Shown here: one piece after another, positions 9,070-20,455 of the stretch
Layout: the number at the start of each line of letters is the position of its first letter
Numbering within the stretch: the stretch's first letter is position 1
NCBI GenBank assembly: GCA_017979445.1
Contig: CM030719.1
Coordinates: 22,165,292 to 22,229,291, forward strand
DNA length: 64,000 nt
Direction: 5' to 3'
Source: Akebia trifoliata
Lineage: Eukaryota > Streptophyta > Magnoliopsida > Ranunculales > Lardizabalaceae
Notes under the pieces: generated by a model
What the model was told of the DNA's origin: nothing
The model's database searches: none
Seen by the model: only the letters and a program-made list of their open reading frames with translations
Program-made: the position numbers and the translations under genes

Positions 9070-11589
9070 ATGGCTATAACATTATTACATATGAAGAAGA
9101 AAAGTTTCTTCTTTGTCTTTCTGATGATCTCTTTTGCTTTTCTTCTTATAATACAACAACAGACTACTTCAGCATCAACAACATCATCATCATCATCATC
9201 ATCATCAGCACAAGCTTTGCTCAAATGGAAACAAAGTTTGATCAATTCGACTGGATCTATTTTGGATTCATGGTCTGATGATGTCACCAATCCTTGCAAT
9301 TGGACAGGAATTCAATGCGACAACTACTTCAAGATCATCATTGAGATCGAACTCTTTGATCAGAGCTTGAATGGTACACTTTATGAATTCGACTTCTCGG
9401 CCTTCCCCAATCTCACAATCCTAAGCCTCTATCACAACAGCTTGTTTGGAGAAATCCCAATTCAAATTGGGTCTCTTTCAAAACTCACTAATATTGATCT
9501 GAGTGGCAACTATTTCACAGGTATGATCCCTTCTGAGATAGGAAATCTCTTAGATCTCCAAGAACTGTGGCTGCACAACAATTACTTATCTGGTGCGATC
9601 CCACATGAGCTTAGTAATTTACAAAAGTTACAATTGCTCTATCTTGACGGAAACCATCTAACAAATCCAGACCCGATTCAGTTTAAGGGCATGGCTTCAT
9701 TGGCAGAGCTCTCACTCTTTAGCAACTCACTAGGAGATGAGGTTCCCCCATTCATCTTTCACTGCCCCAACTTAGTCGAAATGGACTTGTCTTCTAATCT
9801 CATAACAGGTCATATTCCAGTGAAACTCTTTACTACCAGTACTCTTAAGAACCTCCAATACCTTTACTTGAGTAATAATTCATTGGAGGGACCGATTCCA
9901 TCAGAAATCAAGTATCTTACCAAACTAAAAGTCCTTGATCTGTCACTCAACAAGCTCGATGGTCCTTTGCCTCTTTCCATGGCCTCCCTAACTCAACTCC
10001 AATCCCTTCACTTCGGAATGAACAAGCTCAATGGTAAGATACCCCCCGAAATTGGCCTTCTAACTAACCTCACATACCTTGATTTATCTAATAATCCGTT
10101 TACTAGTGGGCCCATACCATCTTTCATACGTAACCTTACGATGCTCGACTCCCTGCATCTCTCAAATACAAGCTTGCATTCCAGCATTCCCAATGAGCTT
10201 GGATTTTGCACCAACCTTACTTCTCTGGACCTATCATTCAACAACCTCTCTGGTCCTTTGCCTCTTTCCATGGTCTCTCTAGTTCAACTCCAATACTTGC
10301 AACTCAATGACAATAACTTTACAGGAATAATTCATCCTGAAATAATTGGGCATTTACATTTTCTCTCTCTTTTGTTCCTGTTTAATAATAGATTGTCAGG
10401 GACGATACCTGCTGAGATTGGAAACCTATCAAATCTGCGATATGTAGATTTATCTGCAAACAATCTAAGTGGGCAGATACCAGCCAAACTTGGTGGATGC
10501 AAAGAGCTATTGTTCTTGAAACTCAGTCATAATGATTTAATTGGAAAAATTCCTAAATCATTTTGTAATTTGAGTAATTTGGAAATCTTCGAAGCCTCTC
10601 ATAATCATTTGGAAGGACATTTGCCAAGATGTTTAGCTAATTGCAAAAGCCTTCAAGTTCTAAATTTGGAAAATAATAGGTTACATGATGTATTTCCTTT
10701 TTGGCTTGAGGTATTGCCTTTGTTACATGTCCTTGTATTGAGATCCAACAGATTCTATGGTCCTATCGAACATCCTCGAACCGATTATGGTTTTCAAATG
10801 TTGCATGTCATAGATATTTCTTCCAATAGATTTACAGGTCCTTTGCCGGCAAAATACTTTCAAAGCTGGAAAGCAATGACGTTGGTGCTAGGGAATGAGC
10901 CCGGTCAGAAGTATATCGTAGATGATGATGGGTTTTATCATATCTCAGTGACTCTCTCATACAAAGGACAAGACAGGGTACTAAACAAAATCTTGCCCAC
11001 CTTTGCCACCTTGGATCTCTCCGACAACCAATTCGAAGGTGAAATTCCAGAAGTGATAGGAGATCTCAAATCTCTTATTCTACTAAATTTGTCTCGCAAT
11101 AACCTCATTAATCACATTCCATCATCGCTAGGGAATTTGAAAAATCTTGAGTCATTGGATCTCTCTCAAAATAAGCTTTCAGGGGAGATTCCTCAACAAC
11201 TACTTTTTCTTAATTTCCTTGCTGTGTTGAACGTTACACAAAACCATCTTGAAGGAAGCATTCCACGAGGTAAACAATTTGATACATTTTCAAATGATTC
11301 TTATGAAGGTAATCCACGATTATGTGGTTTTCCATTGTCAAGGAAATGCATAGGTGTCAATGTGATGCCGCCACCGACAATGATCCAAGAACTCAAGAAC
11401 TCAAGCGTATTTGATTGGAAAATATTTATGTTGATAGGATATGGATGCGGAGTGGTAATTGGTGTTGCAATCGGATATACTATTTTTTGGAAGGAAAATG
11501 GATGGCTCACAAGGACTTTTGAAGGGGTAATATGCAGGCAATGCAAAAGATTGACGAGGATTCACAGACTCCGAGCAAATGGAAAATGA
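9070..11589 (+). CDS. LRR receptor-like protein A (no kinase), 839 aa
   Basis: Likely a plasma-membrane LRR-RLP of the defence/development type; such proteins lack a kinase and by family knowledge pair with SOBIR1/BAK1-like kinases. The frame is open from 8971, but the Met at 9070 is chosen because it matches the start in copy B and lies just after the TATA box. Visible parts: hydrophobic signal segment (about 12-28), a Ser run, LRRNT cap with CNWTGIQC (49-83), about two dozen xxLxxLxLxxNxLxGxIP repeats (about 90-590), an island loop with YFQSW and SYKG (595-640), final LRRs, a C-terminal cap ending NPRLCGFPLSRKC, a transmembrane helix 785-807 with GYGCGVVIG (GxxxG-like), and a basic 32-residue tail. 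Single exon. The N-terminal half resembles LRR kinase (MIK2-like) ectodomains and the C-terminal half Cf-type RLPs. It has one LRR (9928-9999) that B lacks. Apparently intact. Confidence 0.93.
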   Translation: MAITLLHMKKKSFFFVFLMISFAFLLIIQQQTTSASTTSSSSSSSSAQALLKWKQSLINSTGSILDSWSDDVTNPCNWTGIQCDNYFKIIIEIELFDQSLNGTLYEFDFSAFPNLTILSLYHNSLFGEIPIQIGSLSKLTNIDLSGNYFTGMIPSEIGNLLDLQELWLHNNYLSGAIPHELSNLQKLQLLYLDGNHLTNPDPIQFKGMASLAELSLFSNSLGDEVPPFIFHCPNLVEMDLSSNLITGHIPVKLFTTSTLKNLQYLYLSNNSLEGPIPSEIKYLTKLKVLDLSLNKLDGPLPLSMASLTQLQSLHFGMNKLNGKIPPEIGLLTNLTYLDLSNNPFTSGPIPSFIRNLTMLDSLHLSNTSLHSSIPNELGFCTNLTSLDLSFNNLSGPLPLSMVSLVQLQYLQLNDNNFTGIIHPEIIGHLHFLSLLFLFNNRLSGTIPAEIGNLSNLRYVDLSANNLSGQIPAKLGGCKELLFLKLSHNDLIGKIPKSFCNLSNLEIFEASHNHLEGHLPRCLANCKSLQVLNLENNRLHDVFPFWLEVLPLLHVLVLRSNRFYGPIEHPRTDYGFQMLHVIDISSNRFTGPLPAKYFQSWKAMTLVLGNEPGQKYIVDDDGFYHISVTLSYKGQDRVLNKILPTFATLDLSDNQFEGEIPEVIGDLKSLILLNLSRNNLINHIPSSLGNLKNLESLDLSQNKLSGEIPQQLLFLNFLAVLNVTQNHLEGSIPRGKQFDTFSNDSYEGNPRLCGFPLSRKCIGVNVMPPPTMIQELKNSSVFDWKIFMLIGYGCGVVIGVAIGYTIFWKENGWLTRTFEGVICRQCKRLTRIHRLRANGK

Positions 11590-11688
11590 AGAAAGCAAGT
11601 AAAAAAAAAAACTTTTATTCAAATGAACATTGCTGCCTAGTTTTATTTGAATTCTTTTCATAAGATGTTGTAATTGGTAACATTTGTT

Positions 11689-11694
11689 AATAAA
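11689..11694 (+). terminator. Polyadenylation signal of RLP gene A
   Basis: AATAAA about 100 bp after the stop codon, in a TTGTTAATAAAATAAG context shared with copy B. Confidence 0.5.
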
Positions 11695-11739
11695 ATAAGT
11701 TGTCTCTTTGACTCTAATTAATCTTACCAATCAAAAGAA

Positions 11740-12752
11740 AGAAAAATATATGATAGAAAATCATGTCATGGGCTTGACTAGAAGTCATTAGAAACTCTGT
11801 ATCTGTAGTATAATCCAACCCTACATAACAAAAAACAGAGTATATCCTAAGTCATCTCATATACTTGAATTGCATTGATCAAGACACGTTACTCAAATAA
11901 TTAGAGTTACTGCTTGCAACGATGAAATGTTTGTGATCACCTTAGCAAATAAGCATTTAAAACAAGACACACATACATATTAGAACATGACAAAAAAAAG
12001 GGTTAGTTTTTTTTATTTGAACAATGGCAAGTCTAGCTTATCTTAAGCTATCATGTCTATAATTTGTGGACGCCCATAATAATGAATTACTTAGATGTGA
12101 AATGCTAGCGAGTAAGTAGAGATAAAGGGTGAAGAAGATAAGGAAAGTTTCTCTAATGAACGAGAGCCTAGAAGCTACCCTCCTACCTACCTTACTATAC
12201 TTACTAAACTGACTTCCAACTATAGATTCAAATGTGAAATTTCCCTACCTGAAAAAATGATGGAATTTACAATCTGCTTAAACAACATTTCTTTTTTGGT
12301 TTTTCAATCAAACATGGGGTAGTATGTACCTTGGATTTTATTGGGGGCAATACAATGCTTGTTGGGCCATCAGAGTGCATTTTAGCTTGGGTCATTTGTT
12401 GGGCTGCCATGAGCTTATAATTGAGCTCTACAAACCCCCTCAAGGGGGCACACCAAAGCAAGGGGGAAAATGAGATTTGGTTCCACAACCTGGATTAAAA
12501 AGTTGTCACTTGCTTACCAAAAAAAAAAAATTCATTTGAGAAACATTGACCAACTAAATCTGATTTATTATTATTTTTTCTTGAATATCTTTATATATTC
12601 TCACCATCAAGACCAACAATTCAAGTAATTATTAGATTTCCCGAAGAAAAAAAAATTGAGCAATGGTTTAGAGGTATTCTTATAAATATTTGATTTGAAA
12701 ATGATAAATGTTTCCACCTTGACGCATTTTCATGCGTAAAGAAATATTATTT
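11740..12752. other. 3' flank of RLP gene A, no gene seen
   Basis: Non-coding. 11750-12490 matches the flank of gene B (57060-57725). 12110-12752 also matches the relic at 50580-51190, but 12540-12752 does not match B, so B has different sequence here (57725-57957). Confidence 0.7.
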
Positions 12753-13512
12753 TGTAATACCCTAGATTTTTTAACACATATCTCGAGAAAATTCACAGGT
12801 CAATCTATAGGAAAAAATTTCTTGAATTGAAATTTGACAAAAACAATTACACCATTGGACGGACAACGAGAAATTAATCAAAATAGACTATAAGTTTGCA
12901 AAAATCGGGGCATGGGATAATTAGGCTCTTAACATAAATTTGGTAATGACCGTTACGGCTTTTTAAGCTTATAAATATTAAAACCCATATAAATTTATTG
13001 AATTTCTCCACTATTAACACGTTCTATCTTTAAAAAAAAACTTAGAAAAACCCTAGCCTCCGATAAACTTCCGTTCGAATTTTCAAATACCTAAAGACCC
13101 CGGCAGGATTCGTTTTAAGAGAAGAAGTTGTCCGTCTTGTCATTAGCTTCAACGAAATATGTAAAGTTAGGACTTTTGACCACTCTGGGAGGAAAGCTTA
13201 GGATTTCGAACTCAGGATTTTTGCGTTCTTTGAGGTTGTTCGCCTAGGTCTCAAGTTCGGATTGTCTAGACCTTCTTAATAGTTATAGAAGTTTTATGTG
13301 TGTAGTATTTGAATTAAAATCCTATTACTAGTATGTTAAATTAGGTAAAGTTAGCATCTTTTTTGAAATCCATAGTTAGTATAATTGTTTAGTACTTCTC
13401 TTTGTGTATCAATCATGTTACTATAAAATTTTCCAACTTTTAGTTTCTATCGAACAAATTTATTTTCATGAAAATGAAATCTGACTAGACCACTACAATT
13501 AGAGGGTTGTTA
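12753..13512 (+). mobile_element. Solo-LTR-like block, copy A
   Basis: Begins TGTAATACCCT and ends near AGGGTTGTTAGA, an imperfect inverted terminal pair of the TG...CA kind, as in gypsy-type LTRs that start TGTAAyACCC. The same block is at 57958-58713. No flanking 5-bp duplication or internal genes were found, so an LTR origin is inferred. The following 13513-14097 contains no recognised feature but is also shared with copy B. Confidence 0.4.
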
Positions 13513-14097
13513 GAAACCTTCGATCAAAAACCCAATCCCAAATTCCAAAATTTACCTACGACACATGAAGGGATCTATGTAGTGCAAGTAAACTAAACCC
13601 AAACTAGGTTTGGTCTATTTTTGGGATGCCTAGTGACCTCCAAGATTATTGTGGCACAACCATTTTTCTATAAAAATTCCCAGATTTTGTCAAAACAATT
13701 CAAAACGACTTATTTTTCACACTTTCTGCCAAGGGAAAACTTTTTGTCTCAAAGACTGAAAATTTTTATACCATTACCATCCATAACCCACCCTAAGGCC
13801 CCCCTAGAAATCTGACGCATTTTGGTGTCAGTTTCTATGTGGTGCAGGTGACGTAGCATCACGCCTAGTGAGATTTTGTAATTTGACTTCTTTGACCCCT
13901 CTTATTGCAAAGCAAAGTCGATTGGTGATTTTTAGTGAAAAAATGTATTTTCTCATTTTTAAGCCTTTGAATTTGACTGAAAAATGAGGAAAATTGTAAA
14001 GGAATGCATTGAAGATGCATGTCCTGGACTTTATATTTGAGAGTACGGGCTCTTTTTGTTTGCATGTGCTGATGAGTGGATAATCGGTGGTTAAAGA

Positions 14098-14693
14098 CTA
14101 TACAATTGATTACATAAAATATTAGTCTTTGATCTCATAAAGAAGTTGAAAATGAATACCTTAAAAGTCTAATCATGCTTGATGGTGGTCATTGTTTGTC
14201 TGTGAAGTCCATCATTATCGCATCCCACTCATTTTTGAATCTGTTGAAGCTGGTGGCCCACTAGATCAGGTATGTCATGATCTCTCCCAAAAACATAGAA
14301 ATATGGATCGTGCGGTTTAAATGTAGGAACTCTCATTGAGGAGATTTTAGATAAAATAAAATTTGAGATTGCTAGGTATTAACTTGTGAAGTATGTAGGT
14401 TTGAAAAAATATAGAGAAAAGTGGGGTTTGTTTTTTGAAAAAATAAAATAAAAATTAAATACTAATAAAATGAACAAATTAAAGGATTTAGGTTTGGCAA
14501 TAACGGTGGCACCATCGTCAAAGAATGGCGCATCAAGATCAATATGCTCAATTGAGCTTGAGCTTTGGGGCCGTGTAGAAGAACTACTTTTATTGAAAAT
14601 TCTTGGATGATGATTACATTTGGCCATTGGATTTATGTAAATTGAAACATCCACTAATATGGAAAGACAATCAATCATTCCAATATTCTAACA
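14098..14693 (-). mobile_element. TRIM-like Copia fragment, left member of an inverted pair (A)
   Basis: On the minus strand TGTTAGAATATTGG starts a short LTR (about 120 bp, 14574-14693) ending CTACA. A degraded PBS-like sequence and about 475 bp of non-coding internal DNA follow. The same LTR plus leader is repeated in + orientation at 16486-17066. Short LTRs without genes fit the TRIM class. Confidence 0.55.
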
Positions 14694-15169
14694 TACTTGC
14701 ACCGCTAGGATCATACTTTTTTTGTAGACATTTTTTTTAATCAACCAACTTGAGACACACACACAATTAACTGGGAGCATAATCGCAAAATTCTCCAAAT
14801 GATTTCAAGTAAAATTCTCTTAATAAGGAATTAGTCAATCAAATCAATGAATTAACCATTTATTAATTAATTATTAAATATGGAAAACATTTGCCCTTCA
14901 TCATCAAAATCTTATTTTCTTTCATTCAAATCTCAAGAACAAGATAAGATTTTTAGAGAGATCGAAGATAATGGTTTTGTTGAGAAACTCAAAAAACACC
15001 ATTTTATGATCTTGAAATGTTCTTTTTCTTTTTAGATACTTTCATGAAACCATCCAAATTAACCAAATGGAATCATCGTCGAATAATCACCTAATCTAAA
15101 CTCATTTACCATGATTGGGAAGAGGTATTATTCCATAGAGAAGAAGTATCTTGCTATATCGGATTTCAT

Positions 15170-15356
15170 GTTTTTTTTTTTTTTAAATAAAAAATATTAA
15201 CCCTGCTTGGTTCGCCTACAAATCTTTGTTTGCTAAGCAAGCAAGGCGTTAGTGGTTAATGGAGGTTGAAAGTGAGTTCAATGGGTTGGAACCTAAGTCA
15301 CGGGATCAACTCTCACTAAGTCTTAACCCCTTAACTAAGTGCACCTTCACCTATAA
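15170..15356 (-). mobile_element. tRNA-derived SINE, A unit 1
   Basis: On the minus strand the unit starts GTGCACTTAGTTAAGGGG (A-box-like), carries a B-box-like segment near GGTTC(A)AACC, and ends CAGGGTTAATA followed by a poly(A) tract. Related copies: 15588-15771, 50286-50466 and 60366-60540. The poly(A) tail and pol III boxes support a SINE; the family is not identified. Confidence 0.6.
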
Positions 15357-15587
15357 ACCGTTGTAAATGGTTCCATTTGGTTAATGGTTTTGTTGACAAA
15401 CTCAAAAAACACCATTTTGTAATCTTGAAATATTCCTTTTTATTTTTTCTGGAAACTTTCATGAAACCATCCAAATCAACCAAATGGAACCATCATCGAA
15501 TAATCACCTAATCTAAACTCATTTACCGTGACTGGGAAGAGGTATTATTCCATAGAGAGGAAGTATCTAGCCATATCGGATTTCATG

Positions 15588-15771
15588 TTTTTTTTTTTTA
15601 ATAACAAAATATTAACCCTGCTTGGTTCGCCTACAAATCTTTTTTTGCTAAGCAAGCAAGGGATTAGAGGTTAATGGAGGGTGAAAGTGGGTTCAACAGG
15701 TTTGAACCTAAGTCATGGGATCAACTCTCACCAAGCCTTAGCCCCTTAACTAAGTGCACCTTCACCTATAA
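15588..15771 (-). mobile_element. tRNA-derived SINE, A unit 2
   Basis: Second SINE copy inside the 415-bp tandem duplication. Its B-box reads AGGTTCAAACC on the minus strand, closer to consensus than unit 1. Confidence 0.6.
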
Positions 15772-15779
15772 ATCATTGT

Positions 15780-16210
15780 AAATTATGGCACCTTCACCTA
15801 CAAATTGGGTGTGGTGCTTAGTTGCAACATCATAAAGTAGGGTCATGCAAATCATCATAAAGCCACTTAAAAAAAAATGAAAAAATGTGCAATTCTTAAG
15901 GGCAAAAAGAGTTATGCAAGTAATAAAATGTGTGTGTGGCAGGGGGGGGGGGGGGGGGGGGGATCACCCTGCTAATCATCTCAGTTGCCCATTGGAAGAA
16001 ACCTAAGATCTTAGTAAAAAATGTGTTGTAAAAGATTAAAATGTGATAATACTTAAAATGTGTGTGTGGAGGTGGGGGATCACCCTGCTAATCATCTCAG
16101 TTGCCCATTGGAAGAAACCTAAGATCTTAGTAAAAAATGTGTTGTAAAAGATTAAAATGTGATAATACTTAAAAGGTTTAAATGTACCATTATTAGCTGT
16201 ATCATGGGGT
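15780..16210. repeat. Right arm of the inverted repeat bracketing RLP gene A
   Basis: Reverse complement of 4846-5215. It contains a further 116-bp tandem duplication (ATCACCCTGCTAATC at 15963 and 16079) and a run of about 20 G at 15942-15961, which may be length-unstable or an assembly weak point. Copy B has one unit only, at about 60725. Confidence 0.7.
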
Positions 16211-16485
16211 TTTCATTGTCATCTTACATTAATAATTCTACTCTAGAATTCGTTCTTCCATTAAATTTTTTTTTTAAGGTTTCATTATTTTTTCTATGAT
16301 TTTTTTTATACATGAAATTGTTTATTTTACACAACATAGCGTGAAGCCTTGAGATAATTATGAGAGATTTATCTAATAGAGATTAGGTGTATGCATTATA
16401 ATAATGTGCATGAGATATACTATATCAATGTCATAGTGTATCTATTCACATATCTTGAAGATATTAGATTTGCATTAATTAGGTA

Positions 16486-17066
16486 TTTAAGAATATTGGA
16501 TTGATTGATTGTCTTTCTATATTGGTGGATATTTCAATCTTTATAAACATAATGACCAAATGTAATCATTATCCAAAGATTCTCAATAAAATAAAATTTT
16601 CTACATGGTATCAAAGCTCAAGCTCCGTTGAGCTCATCGATCTTGGTACAACGTTCTTCGGCGATGGCGCCACCACCATCACCAAATCTATATCAGTTTG
16701 TTCCTTTTGTTAATTTTTAGTTTTTTTTTGTCCAATAAAAATCCTACATTTTTCTATGTTTCTTACAAACCTCCCTACATCACAAATTAATACCTCAAGA
16801 TCTCAATTTTATTTTTATTTAAAATCTAATGATAGTTCTATTTAAATCGCACATCATTGTTCATATGCTTTTGGGAAAGATCATGACGGACTTGATCTAG
16901 TGGGCCACTGTCTTCAATGGACTGAAAAATGAGCGAGATGCAATAGTGATGTGTTTCACAGACAGACGATGACCACCATCAAGCATGATCGAACGTTTGC
17001 GACTATCTATCTTCAACTTCTTCATGAGATAAATGGTTAATCTTTTATGTAATCAATTGCATAGTA
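16486..17066 (+). mobile_element. TRIM-like Copia fragment, right member of an inverted pair (A)
   Basis: A short LTR (about 16486-16605) ends TTTTCTACA and is followed at once by TGGTATCAAAGCTC (16606 on), a clear initiator-Met tRNA primer-binding site. The internal 460 bp match, inverted, 14098-14573. Frames that read through this LTR are not genes. Confidence 0.65.
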
Positions 17067-18354
17067 TTTCTTCAAAGGCGGACCATGCAATTGCAGGAGG
17101 GTAATAGAGATAAGATGCATGCATTATAATAATATGCATGAGATACACTATATCATTGTTATGGTGTATCTCATCACATATCTTAAAGATAATAGATTTA
17201 CATCAATTAGTATCAATTAGGTATAGAAATCCAATATTGGTTGAGACTTATCCTTAAGACTAGTATCATCATGATATGTATTGAATACATATAAATCCCG
17301 ACCATTGGATTTTATGCTTACATAGTCAAGATCATGTATTTTTATTGTCATCTTTCTCGAGTAAATGGAATTGAATCCTATACATGCAGGCAAGTTTGTG
17401 TGTGTGCTTGTGCATGTAGTTTTATCATGGTTTAAAATCTTGTTCGATACCAAGTTGACTCGCCAGAGTCATCTCGATGTCGTTCAAAAATGATACAGAT
17501 ATTCAAAATGTCTCAACAATCACATCATCCCAAAAGACAAATGAGATGTCTTGAACGATATTTTGAAAATCTAGGCCAAGTCAAGTGGGATTTTGATAAA
17601 TTTTTTTTTTTTTTAATTTAAATATTTATTATGTAAATGAAATATGATTTTATGACTAAACATCTTCCAATCGACCTTATTTCATTAGAAAATTATAATT
17701 AATTTAATTTAAATATATGTAAACCAATCATTATTAACCGAATTAAATGATTTGTCTCGTCCATGTCAAACCGAGTTTTGAAACCATGAGTTTTACCACA
17801 CTTCTAATATTTTTAGAACACCAGTATGTATTGGTGAATTTCTCATATCTGAAAGACTCAAACTTTTCAAATCTCTAGATCCTTCTGTAATGTTATTATG
17901 GGACTTGATCTTATTATTCGTAGTAGTATGAAGTCAAGTGGGCATTTCATTGAAAGGGGTATTTCATTAGTTTCAAAACATAGGAGGTTATCTCAAATAT
18001 TTACCAAAACAACGGAGGGGTATGTATAATCCCCCTATTATATTAGAGAATTGCTATTGGTAGAAGTAGATCCTCTATAACGCAAGTTTCCTGTAGCACC
18101 CTTTGAACGATTGTATCAGTGAATAAATAAAATTCCACACTTAAAAATTTCAAAGTTCTGTAGATGTTCATTTTCAAAGACTTGGATCAAGCAATTTAAC
18201 AAATATATATCAGATTTAAGCCATGATCACAAGAGAACTGAGATGTTATTTTTTCTGTACCATGACTCTCACTCAGCCATTCAAACGGTGCTACAAGAAA
18301 CTTGCATTATAGAGGGTCCACTTCCACTATTGGCACCCCAATTAAAATTAAAGG
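17067..18354. other. Non-coding sequence, no gene seen
   Basis: Holds a second copy (17105-17215) of the GCATTATAATAAT...GATACACTATATCA motif seen at 16378-16480. The rest is AT-rich sequence shared with 61740-63045 in copy B. No frame or RNA gene is supported. Confidence 0.6.
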
Positions 18355-19159
18355 CCTCGTTTGATATAGCTGCCAAAATTTACTGTCAGATTCTACTGTA
18401 AGAAGCTACTATTAGAAACAACTGTAAAAAGTTGGAACACTGAAAAATTTGTTTGATAGAGTCTTGTAAAAATGTTGTGCTGTTTACCAGAATTTGGTAA
18501 TTATTCTTTGATACAATTGTTGGAATCTGCTATATTATGATAAAATGACCATAATACCCTTAATGTTGATAATGCACTTAGAATGCACCAAAATGACCAG
18601 AATACCCTTATAAATATATAATTACACTAAATATATATAAATTTATATTAAAAAATTATAAAAATAATTAGTTTAATTTAAAATAATTTATAATTTTATA
18701 AAAAAATTATAATTCTATAGATAATGTCAACTTCATCTACCTACACAAAAGGCCCTACATGTTTCTATAAAGTAAAATAACACATGAATTAATATCAATA
18801 TGATTATATAGGTAGACACCTAACATTAATATTAATGAGATATTATATGTCAAGATAGACACTTATAAAACATCATCCTATAATTTTATTTGTTTTAGTT
18901 GTAACTAATGTCATCGTTCAACCACATGAACAAAATGGTGGATACGTATAATTTGTCATCAATGTTATTCATCATACATAAAAACATAAATAAATAAGTA
19001 TGGAATATTATAAATATACTTAAAAATAATTAATCTTTATCCCAACATCGAATAATAATATTTACACTTATAATACAAAGTAAAAAAAATATAATATGAA
19101 AATGTATCAATGATTGTTAGTCAAAATGGTATCGACTATTGAATCTCTATATATCTTCA

Positions 19160-19920
19160 TTGTCTATTGGCTCTGACAACCTACTGATAGAAGAATTGAA
19201 TACTTTTGATCAATGATGCCCTTTTCTTCTTCTTTCATTAATCCTTCTTCCTCGAATCGAATAAATTCTTCATTGATAATGACATATTTTCTGATAAAAT
19301 TATGCAATGCCATGCAAGCAACGATATTTCGTTGTTTGTCCAAATTATATGAACGTATCAACTTCAATATTAGCTATTTTACTTTCAAAACCCCAAAGAT
19401 TCACTCGATCACGTTTCAAAGTGAATAATGTAAATGATTGAATAGTTCTTTTTAATCATTTGTCCATGATCTTCTATAGTTTTGTAGATGGTATCGAACA
19501 CTTCGATAAGGTGCAAGATAACTATCCATGAGTGGGTACCCAACATCTACTAGATAATATTTACCTATTATCCAAAAAAATAAATTTCTAGGATTGAATA
19601 TAAACATATATAATTGATAAGTTTTTACATACAGATCTGATGGAGGATATGAAAAATTTAAATTGGGAGTATTCAACGTATCAAGGAAGACACATAAATC
19701 ATTAGTCTACCATTCTCAACCAATTACCACATTAGTGAACAACATGTCAAACGAACATGTTGCCATTATATTTTGTGCGAGTCCCTTATGTCCTCGATAT
19801 TGCACTTGTTCTTTTATAGGTATAAGTGCACTAACGTGTGTCCCGTCTATTGCTTCAATACAACTCTATATATTTTTTAAGTATATTAATCTATAAATAT
19901 TCATAAAACAAATATTTTTG

Positions 19921-19987
<67 letters not shown>

Positions 19988-20455
19988 AAATTACTTTAAA
20001 ATAAGATCAAAAATGAGGATTGTTACGGATGTGTAGAGAGACTTTATTGAGGTCGGGAGGTACAATTAAGGATATTGACAAATTCACAATAGTAAAAAAA
20101 CTATATTGAAATACTTGCTAATCATTTGAAGTGAGTAATCAAAACGATTTGCAATTATTCGTTGTTCTTAATTATGTCTTATTATCAATAAGAACATCAC
20201 TACCTATTTTTAAATAGTAATGTATCGTTCCACCTTTCATAGACCTCGCTCTTCCAAAATGGTACACAAATTTAGAAATATATGTTTTTCCATTCTAAAT
20301 AGTACGTTGCATGTCATACGATTATCATTTAATATTTTTCACATAAAGTCAATCCCCGTGTATTGACTATTACTATGTGGCTCCCTACCTAAGAAATTCT
20401 TGTAATAAAATAAGGAACCTAAGACGACTCCTATCGTGCCTATATTTAAAATACT
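19160..20455 (-). pseudogene. PIF/Harbinger transposase (DDE_Tnp_4/HARBI1-like), broken
   Basis: Translated in pieces on the minus strand: REPHSNSQYTG (N-terminal), PPDLNKVSLHIRNNPHF, then IDGTHVSALIP, KGLAQNIMATC, GKYYLVDVGYPL, PYRSVRYHLQ, NVIERIFGVLK and ACMALHNFIRKY. These are the signature blocks of plant HARBI1-type transposases, including the first D (IDGTH), second D (DVGYP) and third catalytic acidic residue (IERIFG). The frame is broken by stops and shifts (for example between 19367 and 19452), and an (AT)n tract replaces sequence just before IDGTH. Not functional as read. The normal enzyme cuts TIRs at TWA targets together with its Myb-like partner. Confidence 0.85.
19921..19984. 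repeat. (AT)n microsatellite inside the transposase relic
   Basis: About 30 AT/TA dinucleotides, interrupting the transposase between the NNPHF and IDGTH blocks. Confidence 0.95.

Larger units (their letters stand above)
14969..15790. repeat. Tandem duplication of about 415 bp (A only)
   Basis: Two consecutive copies begin AATGGTTTTGTTGA and contain ATGAAACCATCCAAAT (15044 and 15461), each ending in the same SINE-like unit. Copy B has a single copy (60150-60540), so the duplication arose in A after the copies separated. Confidence 0.85.
2557..18725. repeat. Segmental duplication, copy A (about 16.2 kb)
   Basis: Collinear with 48027-63360 in direct orientation. Shared landmarks in order are a fold-back hairpin (3129/48592), unrecognised sequence at 5.4-5.8 kb, the LRR-RLP gene (9070/54498), an LTR-like block (12753/57958), an inverted pair of TRIM-like elements (14.1-17.1/59.3-61.7 kb) and the edge of a Harbinger element (18355/about 63050). 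Similarity starts near CATCAAC at 2557 and stops inside the Harbinger element near 18725. Copy A alone has 6729-8950 and two local tandem duplications at 15-16 kb. Confidence 0.93.

Noticed and set aside
15942..15961. Poly-G run (and C runs near 32814 and 43559) as functional motifs
   Set aside because: Homopolymers are prone to slippage and assembly error; no context supports a role.
16501..16713. MIDCLSILVD-type peptides at 14379, 16501, 59643 and 61163 as a conserved protein
   Set aside because: The frames run across the short LTR and primer-binding site of the TRIM-like element; conservation reflects copies of the repeat.
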